This document shows, in pieces, positions 31,101 to 42,859 of a stretch of 64,000 nt of DNA (positions are counted from its first letter, which is position 1; each line of letters begins with the position of its first letter). The notes below the pieces were generated by a model. The model had not been told where the DNA came from, ran no database searches, and saw only the letters and a program-made list of their open reading frames with translations. The translations under genes and the position numbers were made by a program. The stretch lies in contig CM055279.1 in the NCBI GenBank assembly GCA_029237695.1, positions 6,094,323 through 6,158,322 on the forward strand, read 5' to 3'. Source of the stretch: Conchocele bisecta (lineage: Eukaryota; Mollusca; Bivalvia; Lucinida; Thyasiridae).

Positions 31101-31419
31101 AGGGTTTGTTAGACAATGACACACATGTATTATATTGTCTGGAGATAGTCGAGATTACGTACAAAAATACATAAATAGTTGTCAACTGACGTCACTGGAA
31201 TAGAAACTAATGACCAACACAATGATACCTGATTACGTGTAGAAATCCATCACCACGAAGGCCATAAAAAAGTACATGTACTTTGGTTCTCAGATATCGC
31301 CGCGTCTGAAAAATCCCTGCGCGTCGACCATTTTATCGTTATTGAGAAATAAAATTGTATTATAAATGCGCCACATGATCAATAAAAACACTACCATGCA
31401 AATATATGTTAAATCCAAT

Positions 31420-31740
31420 CATAATTCCAGCACAAACATATTTACACAATTCCCTAACATTTGATTGGCCCGTAGCAAGTCTCTGTCCAAAATTTATATC
31501 CCAGTAAACTCCCACGGCAAACTACTTTCTACAGGTGCGCTGTCAGTGCTGTCAATGTAAACAAATGGCTGCCGTCTGTCAAAATAAACACATTTTCCTA
31601 ATTAATTTATTTCAAATGCTGGAATTATAAGGAATGAATGGCCTTTATGTGGAATTTATCGGGGATATAAACTTGGAAAAGTCCAGTATTCCAACGACTT
31701 ATACCCCGATAAATTCCACTGAAAGGCCATTCATTCCTAT
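31420..31740 (-). mobile_element. Foldback MITE, family J
   Basis: Tail first (CCCTAACATTTGATTGGCCC), then the hairpin, shortened to GTCCAGTATTCCAACGACTT in its loop. Confidence 0.75.
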
Positions 31741-31779
31741 AATGTCTGACGAATAGCTTGTGATCTTGTCACGTTTACG

Positions 31780-32535
31780 AGGTTATAGTAACTTTATGGA
31801 ACATATATCAAGAAAAGAACTTGAAATATTGAAACACACAAGCGCCGGCGTTAGGATCTTTTGAAGAACAAAAATACTAAAAAATGAAAACGTGTTTTCA
31901 TTATGGCCCGGTGTAAAGTGATTTAATTGAATACATATGACGATACTAGGACCGCTGATATTTTTCAAGACTTTAATATAATACAATAATAAAACAATAA
32001 TATAACAAATTCAAATGTGTTTTCATCATGGTCCTGTGTAAAGTGGTTTAATTGAAGATATATGACGTTACTAGGACTACTGGATTGTTTGAATTTTCAC
32101 CGATATCGGTACATACGTATCCGATTTTCTATCTCGTTGAACCGATATTTATGTACATATATGTGTGCAAATACAAACAACCCAGTAGTCATAGTATCGT
32201 CATATATCTTCAGATAGTTCCAGCACAAAAATATTTACACAATTCCCTAACATTTGATTGGTCCGTAGCAAGTCTCTGTCCAAAATTTATATCCCAGTAA
32301 ACTCCCATGCCGAACTACTTTCTGTAACCGTGAGGCGCAGTTAAAATAATTCTTAAGAAAACGCAAAATAAACACATTTTCTTGACGAATTTATTTCAAA
32401 TGCTGGAATTATAAGGAATGAATGGCATTTTTGTGGAATTTATCGGGGATATAAACTTGGAAAAGTCGCGGGAATACTGGACGAGGCCTTCCCCGATAAA
32501 TTCCACAAAAAGGCCATTCATTCCTATATTAAGCC
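31780..32535. repeat. Repeat with GATGAAAACATG ends containing a family J MITE
   Basis: Words TTTTCATTATGGCCC, GTGTAAAGTGATTTAATTGA and GTCATAGTATCGTCATATAT occur in both orientations around a family J copy at 32210-32535. The same words precede the satellite leader at 48135-48170. Confidence 0.55.
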
Positions 32536-32811
32536 ACTTTACATAGGGCCATGATGAAAACATGTTTTTATTTTTTATATTATTTTTTCCAAAAATCCTG
32601 ATACATGTATGTATGTCCCTTTAACCTTGTCCAGATTCTCAACGTTTCTCACCATTTATTGACAATCTGGACAAGGTTAAAGGGGCATATCACCTCGCAA
32701 TCAAGCAAATTCACTGTCTGAGCCTGAGCTGTAGTAGTAGTACCGCAGCATTTAGTTCCTGAAAAATCCAATATGTGAACAATAACGGACTTATCGTTCA
32801 GCCAATTATAC

Positions 32812-33050
32812 AATGCAATAATTCCAGCACAAAAATATTTACACAATTCCCTAACATTTGATTGGTCCGTTGCAAGTCTCCGTCCAAAATTTATATCCCA
32901 GTAAACTCCATGCCGAACTACTTTCCGTAACCGTCAGGCGCAGTTAAACTAATTCTTAAGAAAACGAAAAATAAACACATTTTCTTGATGAATGTATTTC
33001 AAATGCTGGAATTATAAGGAATGAATGACTTTGTTGAATTTATTGGGGCG
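32812..33050 (-). mobile_element. Foldback MITE, family J (truncated)
   Basis: Complete tail followed by only the start of the hairpin (GGAATGAATGACTTTGTTGA), then unrelated sequence. Confidence 0.7.
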
Positions 33051-33264
33051 TACTATACACACGTGACATGCGCACAGCGGTGGTCGAAGGGCTTCAACGC
33101 GGCACAAACATTCATTCCACGACTAGCGGTATACGGTCTCAAAAGGAAGGTAACAGTAGATGAAATGTATATAAACAACTAACTCCACGAAATACCCACA
33201 ACAACTATTTCCCCACTTGAAATATCGAGAACACAGCAGTCCCAGAGTGAAAAACAATTCACAA

Positions 33265-33850
33265 TTAAGTACATGGATGGGCCGTGACCTAGGGGATATC
33301 GCATTCGACTTCAATACTGGAGGTTGTGAGCTCAATCCTCACCCTATGGATGGGCCGTGGCCTAGAGGATACGGCATTGGACTTCAATACCGGATGTTGT
33401 GAGTTCAATCCTCACCCTAGGGATGGGCCGTGGCCTAGGGGATATGACATTGGACTTCAATACCGGAGGTTGTGAGTTCAATCCTCACCCTAGGGATGGG
33501 CCGTGGCCTAGGGGATACGGCATTGGACTTCAATACCGGAGGTTGTGAGTTCAATCCTCACCCTATGGATGGGCCGTGGCCAATGGGATATGGAATTGGA
33601 CTTCAATACCGGAGGTTGTAAGTTCAATCCTCACCCGATGGATGGGCCGTGGCTTGGGGGATATGGCATTGGACTTCATTCAATACTGGAGGCTGTGGCT
33701 TCAATCCTCAATATAGGCGTGACATTACTACCATAGTATTTCCATCCCACTGGTGTGCCGGATGAGACTTTAAACTGTGGTCTGTATCTATATGACCTTA
33801 GCTGTTGCTGGGACGTTACACCCATTATCTATCACTTTCCACAATGAAGT
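33265..33850 (+). mobile_element. SINE-like unit with tandem 73-bp tRNA-like head, six copies
   Basis: Six tandem copies of a 73-bp unit (33270-33710). Each has an A-box-like TGGCCTAGGGGATACGGC, whose ends pair GCC/GGC as a D-arm, and a B-box region GTGAGTTCAATCCTCAC, a perfect 5-7-5 T-arm. Between them is TTGGACTTCAATACCGG, where a weak anticodon-arm-like fold is possible (anticodon position TCA). The acceptor stem does not pair. The last copy is followed by CGGATGAGACTTTAAACTGT and GACGTTACACCCATTATC, which resembles a SINE tail. A retroposon origin is inferred. Confidence 0.65.
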
Positions 33851-33856
33851 AGAATA

Positions 33857-34024
33857 CAGTGAAACCTCTCTAAACTGGACACACAGGGTGTCCGGTTTAG
33901 AGAGATGTCACTGTGTGCTATGCGATCATGAACAGACATTATCACCTGAGATAAATGACGAAGAAACCCTAGTAAAATCTAACTCACAGATGCTTCTTGG
34001 TGTCAGGTCTAGAGAGGTTCCACT
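33857..34024. mobile_element. MITE family K
   Basis: Palindromic part 33857-33914 (TCTCTAAACTGGACACACAG arms) then about 110 bp and a final copy GTCTAGAGAGGTTCCACTG. Confidence 0.75.
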
Positions 34025-34410
34025 GTACGGACAGTAAGCGTGTTTTGCAGAGTTACTAACCGCCACTACATAAACAGGGTGCCGCCTCACTGGTAACGAT
34101 AATGCTTGTTGGTCAGGGTTCATGTCGGTGTGACAGACGTATTGATAATACTGCTGGCTGTAGCTGCCTGAAATCAGATAATTCTGATGCAATGACATGA
34201 AATGTCATCCATTTATTATAAAAAGCCGTCCGTCTGGACTGTCTAATCTGTGTATGCTATGCACTCAGAAGGTCGGACCCACGCAGGGTCGGTCGCCTTG
34301 GGCGCCGTTTAGTAGTTTGGGCACTGGTGTCAACCCGGGACACTGAGATTTAGTCTAATGCTACTATACGATCGATTGCGTGCCAATAAAAGTATGATTG
34401 CAGAACCACT

Positions 34411-35203
34411 ACATTGAAACCTCTGTAAACCGGACAGAGACCCCGCTTAAGCAGCCCTCACATATCGGTCGCGGTGCTCGCGCCACTCATAAACCGGACC
34501 AAAACGATCATTTTCGCGCGGCGTCCGGCCGGACGCTGCCCGATTTCTACGGGCTCCGCTGAGATTTTTAGAGGTCGCACGAACGCCGCGGGCTTGAAAA
34601 CCTGACTCCCAAATCTGCGATTTTCCAAGCGCGATTTTAGGTCGTGGCAAGCCCGTAGACACGTCGCTAGGGCCCCGCCCGGCGGCCTGCCGGAAACCGC
34701 CGGGCGCCGTGGGATTTTCACGGGCCCCTCACGGCCACCCTACGATAGTCTCACGGCCCCCTCACGGATCCCGCTAGGATGCCTACCGATCTGTTCTTTG
34801 ATCAGCCGGCGCCCGCCAGATTATCTAGCGGCGTCCGACCGACGCCCTAGCGGGTGCACTGTCTCCACTGCGATACAATGGTCAAAGGGCACCGCCCGGG
34901 CCCCGTCTAATATGTGAGGGCACACGTGGCAGACATGAAATTCGCCCGATTCATCCACGGTCTCTAAATCTCCAGGCGACTCCTGCGATTAGAAAGATCG
35001 CGCGGACACCGGCTGATATGTGAGGGTCGTTTTAGAGAGGTTTCACTGTAAATCAGGCATTTGCTATGTCTGAGCTACATGTATTGTTGTGTGCTATGGG
35101 ATCACGAACAGACAGTATCACCAGAGATATATGACAAAGAAACTCATAGAAAATAACATCACATGTGTTTTCTTGGTTTCCGGTTTAGAGGGTTACACTG
35201 TAT
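34411..35203. mobile_element. MITE family K interrupted by a GC-rich element
   Basis: Left end TTGAAACCTCTGTAAACCGG; right palindromic arm GTTTTAGAGAGGTTTCACTG near 35030-35049; final copy GGTTTAGAGGGTTACACTG near 35185-35203. Removing 34455-35026 leaves about 221 bp, the family's normal size, so the GC-rich element sits in the palindrome loop. Confidence 0.75.
34455..35026. mobile_element. GC-rich nested element with CCCTCACATATC inverted ends
   Basis: 572 bp starting CCCTCACATATCGG and ending CTGATATGTGAGGG. Strongly GC-rich against its AT-rich surroundings, with many CGG/GCC words and several inverted fragments (an internal TAATATGTGAGGGC at 34909). ORFs inside it overlap on one strand and lack recognisable domains. 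No second copy seen; target duplication not evident. Confidence 0.65.
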
Positions 35204-35231
35204 ATTGTTCGTTTTAGAGATGTCCTACCAG

Positions 35232-35515
35232 TAGCCTATTTCACCAACATTGCAAAGTGTACTTTTCTAGCAAAGTATACTTTCAGGGAGAAATTTTCAA
35301 TTTAAGGATACATTTATTAATTTTTATTATACTGAATTTATTACATTATCACAGCCAAAATGGCTGTGATAACGTAATAAATTCAGTATAATAATTCTGC
35401 ATACTTTTAATCATCAAATATATGCGGTTGTTAGTTCTGTATGAAATAATGCATTTCCGGAAAAATAAATGATTACTCCCTCAAAGTATACTTTGCTACA
35501 GGTACAACTCAGATG
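35232..35515. mobile_element. MITE, family M (AGTATACTTT ends)
   Basis: Starts TAGCCTATTTCACCAACATT and contains a central palindrome TTACATTATCACAGCCAAAA/TGGCTGTGATAACGTAATAA. The right end (CCCTCAAAGTATACTTTGC) is truncated relative to the copy at 44687-44977. Confidence 0.75.
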
Positions 35516-35560
35516 GTGATCGCAACCGCAGGTATTCGGTGTCGGCTTTCATTGGTATAA

Positions 35561-35561
<1 letters not shown>

Positions 35562-35595
<34 letters not shown>

Positions 35596-35612
35596 ATATA
35601 TATATATATATG
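35562..35612. repeat. CT and AT dinucleotide microsatellites
   Basis: A CT run followed directly by an AT run, at the left border of the next element. Confidence 0.9.
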
Positions 35613-36013
35613 AACAAGGCTTCTAACTCTGGTCGTACACGACCTCGTATCATAACACATTCCGCGATTTTATTAACGCTAATGTAAATATTTTGGCGGA
35701 AAGTGCACATGTTCATTTGAGAATTATTGCTATCTTGCTAAAATAACATCGTTAGAACATATTTATGCAAATAATATCAAATTAATGCTCCTTTTCCTAG
35801 GTCGGACACAACCTCGTATCATAACAAATGAAATAATGTGTTTACGGCTATAACGTCAATATTGTAGTGGCAAGTTCATATGATCATTTAAGAATTATCT
35901 ATATCCTGCAGAAATACATAGAATGCATAGAAGTTTACAATTTTAAACATGTTATTTTGTTATGATACGAGGTCGTATCCGACCAAATTTAGCAGCCTTG
36001 TTCATATATATAG
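35606..36013. mobile_element. MITE with TATATGAACAAGGCT ends
   Basis: Inverted ends TATATGAACAAGGCT and AGCCTTGTTCATATA. Inside, the word ACCTCGTATCATAACA appears at about 35640 and 35812 and inverted at about 35955, each next to a GTCGGACA-like sequence. Confidence 0.7.
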
Positions 36014-36317
36014 AGTTACATGTATGCAGATGAAAGCCGTAACACGCAGAATGCCTGTGACCACAACAACGTTACACACAGGCATTTGAATTTCGTGTTC
36101 GGCGATTCTGATTGATCATCGCTCTCATTTCTTTCCGTTCTTTCAAATTAATTGGGAATGGAAAGAAAACAATATATTACATCGTATTTCTCTATAATAC
36201 TTAATAATTAATGGATGTATCTAGGATTAGAGTTAACAAAAACTATTATTTTCTCCAGAATCCTATTATCGGCTTTGTTTTCGGAGTAGGCCTATTAACA
36301 CGTACACAACTGGCACA

Positions 36318-36556
36318 TGAGACAAACCACGTGGTTTTGTACGTAAGACTATGTCCGATTTTTCGTTACAGAAATTGTGATATTGTCTGTAAAGGACATC
36401 GACAGTCGACGAAATCTTCACAGCAAATGCGGAATTCTATTCCACATTTTCTGGGAACATTGCGTCAACTTTTGACGTCATTTGTGTCAAATGTCGTAAA
36501 ATCTGTAAACATTTTTTATGCGAAACTCATGATCTTAGGTACAAAGTCACAAGAAT
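36318..36556. mobile_element. Diverged family D foldback
   Basis: GAGACAAACCACGTGGTTTT at the left, centre ATGCGGAATTCTATTCCACA, GGTACAAAGTCACAAG at the right. The 128-codon open frame across it is a repeat artefact. Confidence 0.5.
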
Positions 36557-37064
36557 TGTCTAGAATATATGTTCCTGTTATCCTCCTTTTCAATTAATTT
36601 TGAAGCACTATGTACGCTGAATAATGTATACAGTGGACTATATCTAGACCGGTCATCCAGAAAACAAATGTGTACTTAATTGTGATGGTTTGGTTTAACC
36701 CTTTCACCCCTAAGTAACTGGAATGGATTTGACATGTTAATTTTGCAACCAATCCAATTATCACAAAATAATGTTCAGACTAGTCTATTTATGAAAAAGG
36801 GGTGTTTTTTGTTTTCAAAATTATGAACATTACTTTCAAAAAGTGCAGATCCTGATGAGACGGCTCGTTACGAGCCGGTTCATCTGGATCTGCACTGTTT
36901 GCATAAACTGATATAGCGGGCTTTCGGGTTCAAAGGGTTAAACATATTTTATTTGTATATGATTTACCAGTAAGGCATACAGATGGGATTGGATTGAAAA
37001 CAAGCTTATATAAATCCTCTCCCTTACATGTGTCTTGGTATCACAGGCTACAGGAACTAGGGGC

Positions 37065-37528
37065 GGGGCCGTTTCACTAAACTTCGCACGACTAAAATGT
37101 TCTTAAGTGCAAACATTATGATAGTCTGTAAATTTCCTATTAACACTGTCTATGCACAATAAATGTAAATCCATAATTCCAAACGATCCTAAATTTGCGC
37201 TTACGAACATTTTAGTCGTACGAAGTTTAGTTAAACGGCCCCCTGGACAAATAGACATAATTAGTACTGCCATTAGCATAAACTAGGATTTTATTCTTGT
37301 TTTATGTTCATGGGGGCCGTTTCACTAAACTTCGTACGACTAAGAAGTTCGTAAGTGCAAAATTATGTTAGTCTGTAAATTACACATTAACATTGTTTTC
37401 TTGTAAACTATTATTGGATTTACATCTATGCTCAATACATGTAAATCCATCAATTGAAATTTCCAGACGATCCTAAATTTGCACTTTCGAATAGTTTAGT
37501 CGTACGAAGTTTAGTGAAACTGGCCCCT
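37065..37528. mobile_element. Two family C MITEs separated by 70 bp
   Basis: 37065-37242 and 37312-37528, both with GTTTCACTAAACTTCG ends and GGGGCC outer bases. Confidence 0.75.
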
Positions 37529-37699
37529 GGTTTCTACTTCCTGCGATACTCGGTAGATGTATTATAGATGACAAAAATTTAAATATACATGCATTAAGCA
37601 ATGGTTTGTAAAAGAAGAAACGAACTGTTTGGAGAATATGTAGATGTGTAACCTTTTAAAGGCCCAAATCAACTGGATGAAGGTCAGAGGTCGTTCTAC

Positions 37700-38100
37700 A
37701 TTTGTGGCTGTGAATGGAGAATGGGGCTTATCTGTGTTTGCGACCAGTGTAGATCCTGGTCAGCCTGCGCATCCGCGCAGTCTGACCAGGATCTGCACTG
37801 TTCGCAATTCGCCAGTCCATCAATGAAACACCCGGTATTCTTCTAACAAATAACATAGACCGCTATCAGGCTACATGAGTATTTTATTTGATCAGGAGTT
37901 ATGCTAGTCATAAATCCCATACGCCCCATTTCTCCAGTCACAGCCACATATGATATGCATTTCTATTTTCCTGTCCAGCATATATTCCGCACATTTGCCA
38001 GGACCGCTGCTAACAAGCAACATATATCGTTACTTAGGCTACAGGAGTGTGTTATTTGATCAATAGTTACACTGGTCCCATTTCTCCAGTCAAATCCACA
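37700..38100. repeat. Dispersed repeat, family F (two tandem partial copies)
   Basis: Core palindrome GATCCTGGTCAGCCTGCGCA / TGCGCGGATGC at 37750-37795, then partial downstream copies. Confidence 0.55.
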
Positions 38101-38395
38101 CATGCGATGTAATGTTTGCTTTTCCTGTCAAGTATACAATTTGCACTGTTGCCAGGATTGCCAGGACGCCAATTTATTTGCCTATTATCACGAAAGGTCA
38201 AACTGACAGAAACTATTGAATGCATACACAGCAGCCCGCGTTAATCTTGCCAATATTAACAACGTTTCTGAACATCAATTGGCAATTCCAACTCGTAAAC
38301 AATCAATTTGATTAACTGAGCCTGAGATGTAGCACAGTTCAGGCTCAGCCAATCAAGCTGTTTGACTTCAAGCGAAACATTGATGTTTTGAAATA

Positions 38396-39010
38396 AAGAC
38401 ATTGACACATATTAGCTCAGGCCGTATATTGCGACTTTGTTTCTGTCGTACATTGCTAATGCCGTGCATTGCGACTTTGCTACGGTCGTACAACATTGCG
38501 ACTTTGCTACTGTCTTACATTGCTAATGCCGTACATTGCAACTTTGCTACTGTCGTATATTGCTAATGCCGTACATTGCGACTTTGCTACTGTCGTACAT
38601 TGCTAATGCCGTACATTGCGACTTTGATACTGTCTTACATTGCTAATGCCGTACATTGCGACTTTGCTACTGTCGTACATTGCTAATGCCGTACATTGCG
38701 ACTTTGCTACGGTCGTACATTTCTAATGCCGTACATTGCGACTTTGCTACGGTCGTACATTTCTAATGCCGTACATTGCGACTTTGCTACTGTCGTACAT
38801 TGCTATTGCCGTACATTGCGACTTTGCTACTGTCGTACATTGCTAATGCCGTACATTGCTAATGCCGTGCATTGCGACTTTGCTACTGTCGTACATTGCT
38901 AATGCCGTACATTGCTAATGCCGTACATTGCGACTTTGCTACGGTCGTACATTTCTAATGCCGTACATTGCGACTTTCCTACTTTCGTTCACTGCGACTG
39001 TTTTGCTACT
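38396..39010. repeat. 40-bp minisatellite, about 14 copies
   Basis: Unit: GTACATTGCTAATGCCGTAC then ATTGCGACTTTGCTACTGTC. Some copies lack half a unit. Related to the tract at 27895-28070. Confidence 0.93.
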
Positions 39011-39304
39011 AGTACATTGCTACGTTGCAACTTTCGTACATTTTATACTAAAATATTAATTTAACCCCAATAAAGAAATTGACAAATATTAGCAAGATTA
39101 GCGCAGACGGTTTTGTATACACCATTAATGGTTTTCGCGTGGCCATCCTCCCCAGGCAAAGTTATAGTAACCAATCGTTGATTGTTTCTTACACGACACA
39201 ATCGCATCATATCGTCGGAGGCACTCATATCCTTGGCGAAATTGCAATATTATATAAGCTATTTGCGGGGACTGCACCCGTAATTAAACTTGTTTCCTAT
39301 CACC

Positions 39305-39687
39305 CGGTGTACGATCACGTGGTACTAACAACAACAACTAGTACCGATTCAAAGTACGTATTCTTTTATAGTGTCCTTATTACGTAACGGATTTTGATGA
39401 TATATGGCGCATCAAACGCGTCTTGTTAAGCTGCATTTGGTGGTCCAGGGAGTTTGGCACAGACTTATGTCGTTTTTGCGAAGAATCGATTTCCGTGTCG
39501 GAGAGACACGGAAATCGATTCTTCGCAAAAACGACATAAGTCTGTGCCAAACTCCCTGGACCACCAAATGCAGCTCATGAAGACGCGTTTGCTGCGCCAT
39601 ATTTCATCAAAATCCGTTGCATATTAAGGAAAATATCAAATAATACTTACTTTGGAGTGGGCGACGTTGTTGTTGTTGTAACCACAT
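39305..39687. mobile_element. Foldback MITE, family E (best-preserved copy)
   Basis: Central stem of about 55 bp is almost perfect (GCACAGACTTATGTCGTTTT with its complement). Ends ACGATCACGTGGTACTAACA and GTTGTTGTTGTAACCACA. Confidence 0.8.
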
Positions 39688-39700
39688 TGCTATCATACTA

Positions 39701-39857
39701 CAGTGTAACCCCTCTAAACCGGACACCAATAAAACACCTGAGTTCATCGGTCCTTTATCCAGATGACAATGTATGTTCATGATTACAAAGCTCGCAGATA
39801 CATCTCAGAATGGTCGTATACCTGATTTACAGTGAAACCTCTCTAAGCCGGACACCC
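39701..39857. mobile_element. MITE family K, 3' truncated
   Basis: TA then CAGTGTAACCCCTCTAAACC; internal terminal copy CAGTGAAACCTCTCTAAGCC; the palindromic right arm is missing. Confidence 0.75.
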
Positions 39858-40750
39858 ATACTATATTCGCTAAGCCTCCTGAAACCTTGTTTGACAAAGG
39901 GTATTGTGTACAATTAATAAGTTCGTAAGGGCAAAATTTAAATTTGCAATAACATTAACACTGACAGCCGATGCTGGCAAATCCTGTGTGGATGTGTTCA
40001 TCTTTGATGATGTTTGAACGGAGGTGGAAATTGGAAACACTAGTGCTTCACGTTTATGTGAGAAACCAATTCATAATCAGAGTATTGAAGGTATTGAAAC
40101 TAGGTTAGCTCCACACGATTACTAACAATTATTATTTATTTATATAACGATGTTTAATGGCTTATCATCAGTTAAAATCATTTTAGGTCGGTTAACAGGG
40201 CAAATCCCATATTACGTGTGCATGGATATAAGGTTAATCCCAAAATCATAACAGAATATTTAAATCCCAAAATCATAACAGAATATTGACAGAAATGAAC
40301 TATAGTCGGTGTACGTGGCTTCGCACACTTTACATGTATTTTGATAATAATCAGAAGCAAGAATACAAGTTCGCCTTTGTTTGTCAAAATCAGATATGAC
40401 ACTCAACACCGGAAATATGTGTGTCACATGTCAGACAGTCACGCGAGATCAGGGATCTGCCATTGTTGTTGTACTGCATGAATCAATTTGGAAACACATC
40501 GACGTGTACATGGCCTCCCACACTCGAAACTCTTCCGATCTAACTATTTCACAACAAAAATATAAAAGTTTCGTAATTATATATAACTAGTATATGTATG
40601 TCCAGGCACGTGGAACTATTTCCCAGGCACACCACAGTCTAGGGCATTATTCAAAATGTGTTATATAAACCTACATAGAAAGTTAGATAATACTGACCAA
40701 TATTTGTAAGATAACCGTATCTTGTACATGTATGGTTACATGTTCAAGTA
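39858..40750. other. Intergenic, no gene recognised
   Basis: AT-rich. A 22-bp direct repeat (CCCAAAATCATAACAGAATA) lies at about 40238-40285. Short ORFs lack recognisable domains. Confidence 0.45.
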
Positions 40751-40789
40751 GGTGTCATTTCCCATCTGAAGCTTCTCTCAGTGATTTCT

Positions 40790-41105
40790 GTGTTCGTTCC
40801 CTCAATTTAACAATTCGTTCCCACGAAATAACAATTCGTTCCCACGGGAACGAATTGTTAATTCGTGGGAACGAATTCTTATATCGTGGGAACGAATTGT
40901 TAATTCGAGGGAACGAATTGTTAAATTGAGGGAACAAATTGTCATTTCGTGGGAAAGAATTGTTAATTCAAGGGAACGTATTGTTATATCGTGGGAACCA
41001 CTTGTTAATTGGAGGGAACGAATTGTTAAATTGAGGGAACGAATTGTTATTTCGTGGGAACGAATTCATAAAACAACATGTCTCCTGCGGGGCTCCGTAT
41101 ACATG
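40790..41105. mobile_element. Inverted-minisatellite MITE, family H (copy 2)
   Basis: Same GTTCCCACGAAATAACAATT subunits in opposing arrays as 6655-7067, ending CTCCTGCGGGGCTCCGTAT. The left GGAGCCCCGC end is not found. Confidence 0.75.
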
Positions 41106-41359
41106 TAGATGTCCTAAGATTACGGCAATATCGAATTACGACATAAAAGTAACTAATTTTCGCGGTGTGTTTATGTTCGCGAGGTATTATTTGCGTTGAT
41201 TGATACTCTGGGCGAGCTGGATAATGAGATATGTCGGCGGGGATACTAGCGCTGCTGATAAATGTTCGTGGTGTATTTATGTTCACGAATTCAATTTGCA
41301 CGCATCTTAGAACATACACAAACTAGTGGCTTCACAGTACTTGTTATCAAATACTTGTT

Positions 41360-41412
41360 ACCGTCTCGACGAGACGGTTCAAATGAGTGGTTACAACATA
41401 TACCTATATGGA
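41360..41412. repeat. Family A foldback, single short copy
   Basis: CCGTCTCGACGAGACGGTTC followed by AAATGAGTGGTTACAACATA; the left arm is truncated. Confidence 0.65.
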
Positions 41413-41883
41413 GTAATAAACACTTTCTTGATATTTTTTTCAACTAAAATCATTGTGTCCTTAGACTGAAGTGGGTTAACATCGATTTGACGCGATAAAG
41501 CGCAGATACCCCGGATAATGGAGTAGCAAATCCTGCAGATTTAGCAAATCCTCGTAGATTTAGCTATTTTGCAGGAAATAAGAATAGATGGGGTGCACTC
41601 GGGTCCAAAATATTCTCCGAAATCTGTTGAAAATGCAGTCATAGTCTGGCATTTTAGAAGAAAACATACCGCGAATGTTACTTTTGAAAGATGACACTGT
41701 TGGATAATTATGCATGTTATTGCATCCACTGTTCCAATGCGTGGATTAATCGTAATGCCCACTAGTTCTGACAGATGGTACGTAGCTGATAATCACCGGA
41801 ATTACGTAATGTGTATTTCGATGCACTGCCAACGTGTGGAGGTATAATATCCCTTACACACATACATGTACATATAGGCAGGT

Positions 41884-42175
41884 GCGGATCCAGGCGGGGG
41901 CTTGTCCGGCGCCTCTAAAATAAGTCGAGAACCAAAATTTTAAGTGGAAAGATCTAACTATTTCCTTATTCCGCACCCGATGTGTACGTTGTTACCACTC
42001 AGTTGAACCGTCTCGTCGAGACGGTTCAATTGAGTGGTAACAACATATCGTTTTTATGAGAAATAAGAAAAGAATGCAGAAAATAATCTGAATTTTATGA
42101 AAGTTGACGATCATATGTGTCTCAGTTAAAATCCATGCCACCTCTAGACATGAATCCTGGATCCGCCCATGGTAT
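41884..42175. mobile_element. Repeat with TGCGGATCCAGG ends around a family A hairpin
   Basis: Ends GGTGCGGATCCAGGC and CCTGGATCCGCCCA are inverted. A palindrome with arms GTTACCACTCAGTTGAACCG lies inside at 41993-42050. Confidence 0.65.
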
Positions 42176-42204
42176 GAATCTGCCATTTCGTATATAATTA
42201 CTAT

Positions 42205-42350
42205 TTGTGTCAGTGACTGGAGAAATGGGGCTTATGGGGTTTGCGACGGGTGTAGATCCAGAGCAGCCTGTGCATCCACACAGTCTGATCAGGATCTGCA
42301 CTGTTCGCAATGCCATTAATGAAACACCGGTCATGCTGTTAACAAGCAAT
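42205..42350. repeat. Dispersed repeat, family F
   Basis: GTGTAGATCCAGAGCAGCCT and CAGTCTGATCAGGATCTGCA palindrome. Confidence 0.6.
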
Positions 42351-42859
42351 ACATATAGGATCTCAAAAGAGTTACCATTTGATACGCGATTTATGAAAGA
42401 GAAACGTGTTTGGGATTCTGTTTCTCACAGGACTTCTGCCGCCAAAGAGCAGAACACTTGGAAATATCCAATACGTTTCAGTGAGCAGACGCCATTGACT
42501 ACGTTCGCATCTATTTGAAAATCTCCACAGACAAAAATAGTTTTAATCCTAACAGTAACATTATTATAAATATGCCATATAACAGGTTCCTGCTCTTTGT
42601 AAACACTTCATACTACAAAACGGCAACTCATTCTGACAATTGCAGTAATTTTAATGAATCATGGCGTAACGTTAGCGCATAATACAAATACGTAATTATT
42701 GTGATGCGGCCAGCCAATCAAATTCGCTCTAGGTGTTATTACACGTACATGTATGTCATAACACATTTATGAAATGGGCTAAAACACGACATAACAATGT
42801 TTTCCTGTGATAAAGGTCGTTATCAGGCTACATGGGTGTGCTATGTGATATTGCACTAC

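Noticed and set aside
34447..34721. Overlapping Arg/Ala-rich frames on the minus strand
   Set aside because: High GC removes stop codons. The two frames overlap out of phase and show no domain.
36211..36597. 128-codon open frame on the plus strand
   Set aside because: It overlaps a diverged family D foldback and has no domain, splice context or conservation in other copies.
38396..39010. CRISPR-like regular array
   Set aside because: The 40-bp units are continuous tandem copies with no unique spacers, no cas genes nearby, and the window is clearly eukaryotic.
39079..39387. 102-codon plus-strand frame
   Set aside because: Runs into the end of a family E MITE and shows no recognisable motif or splice signals.
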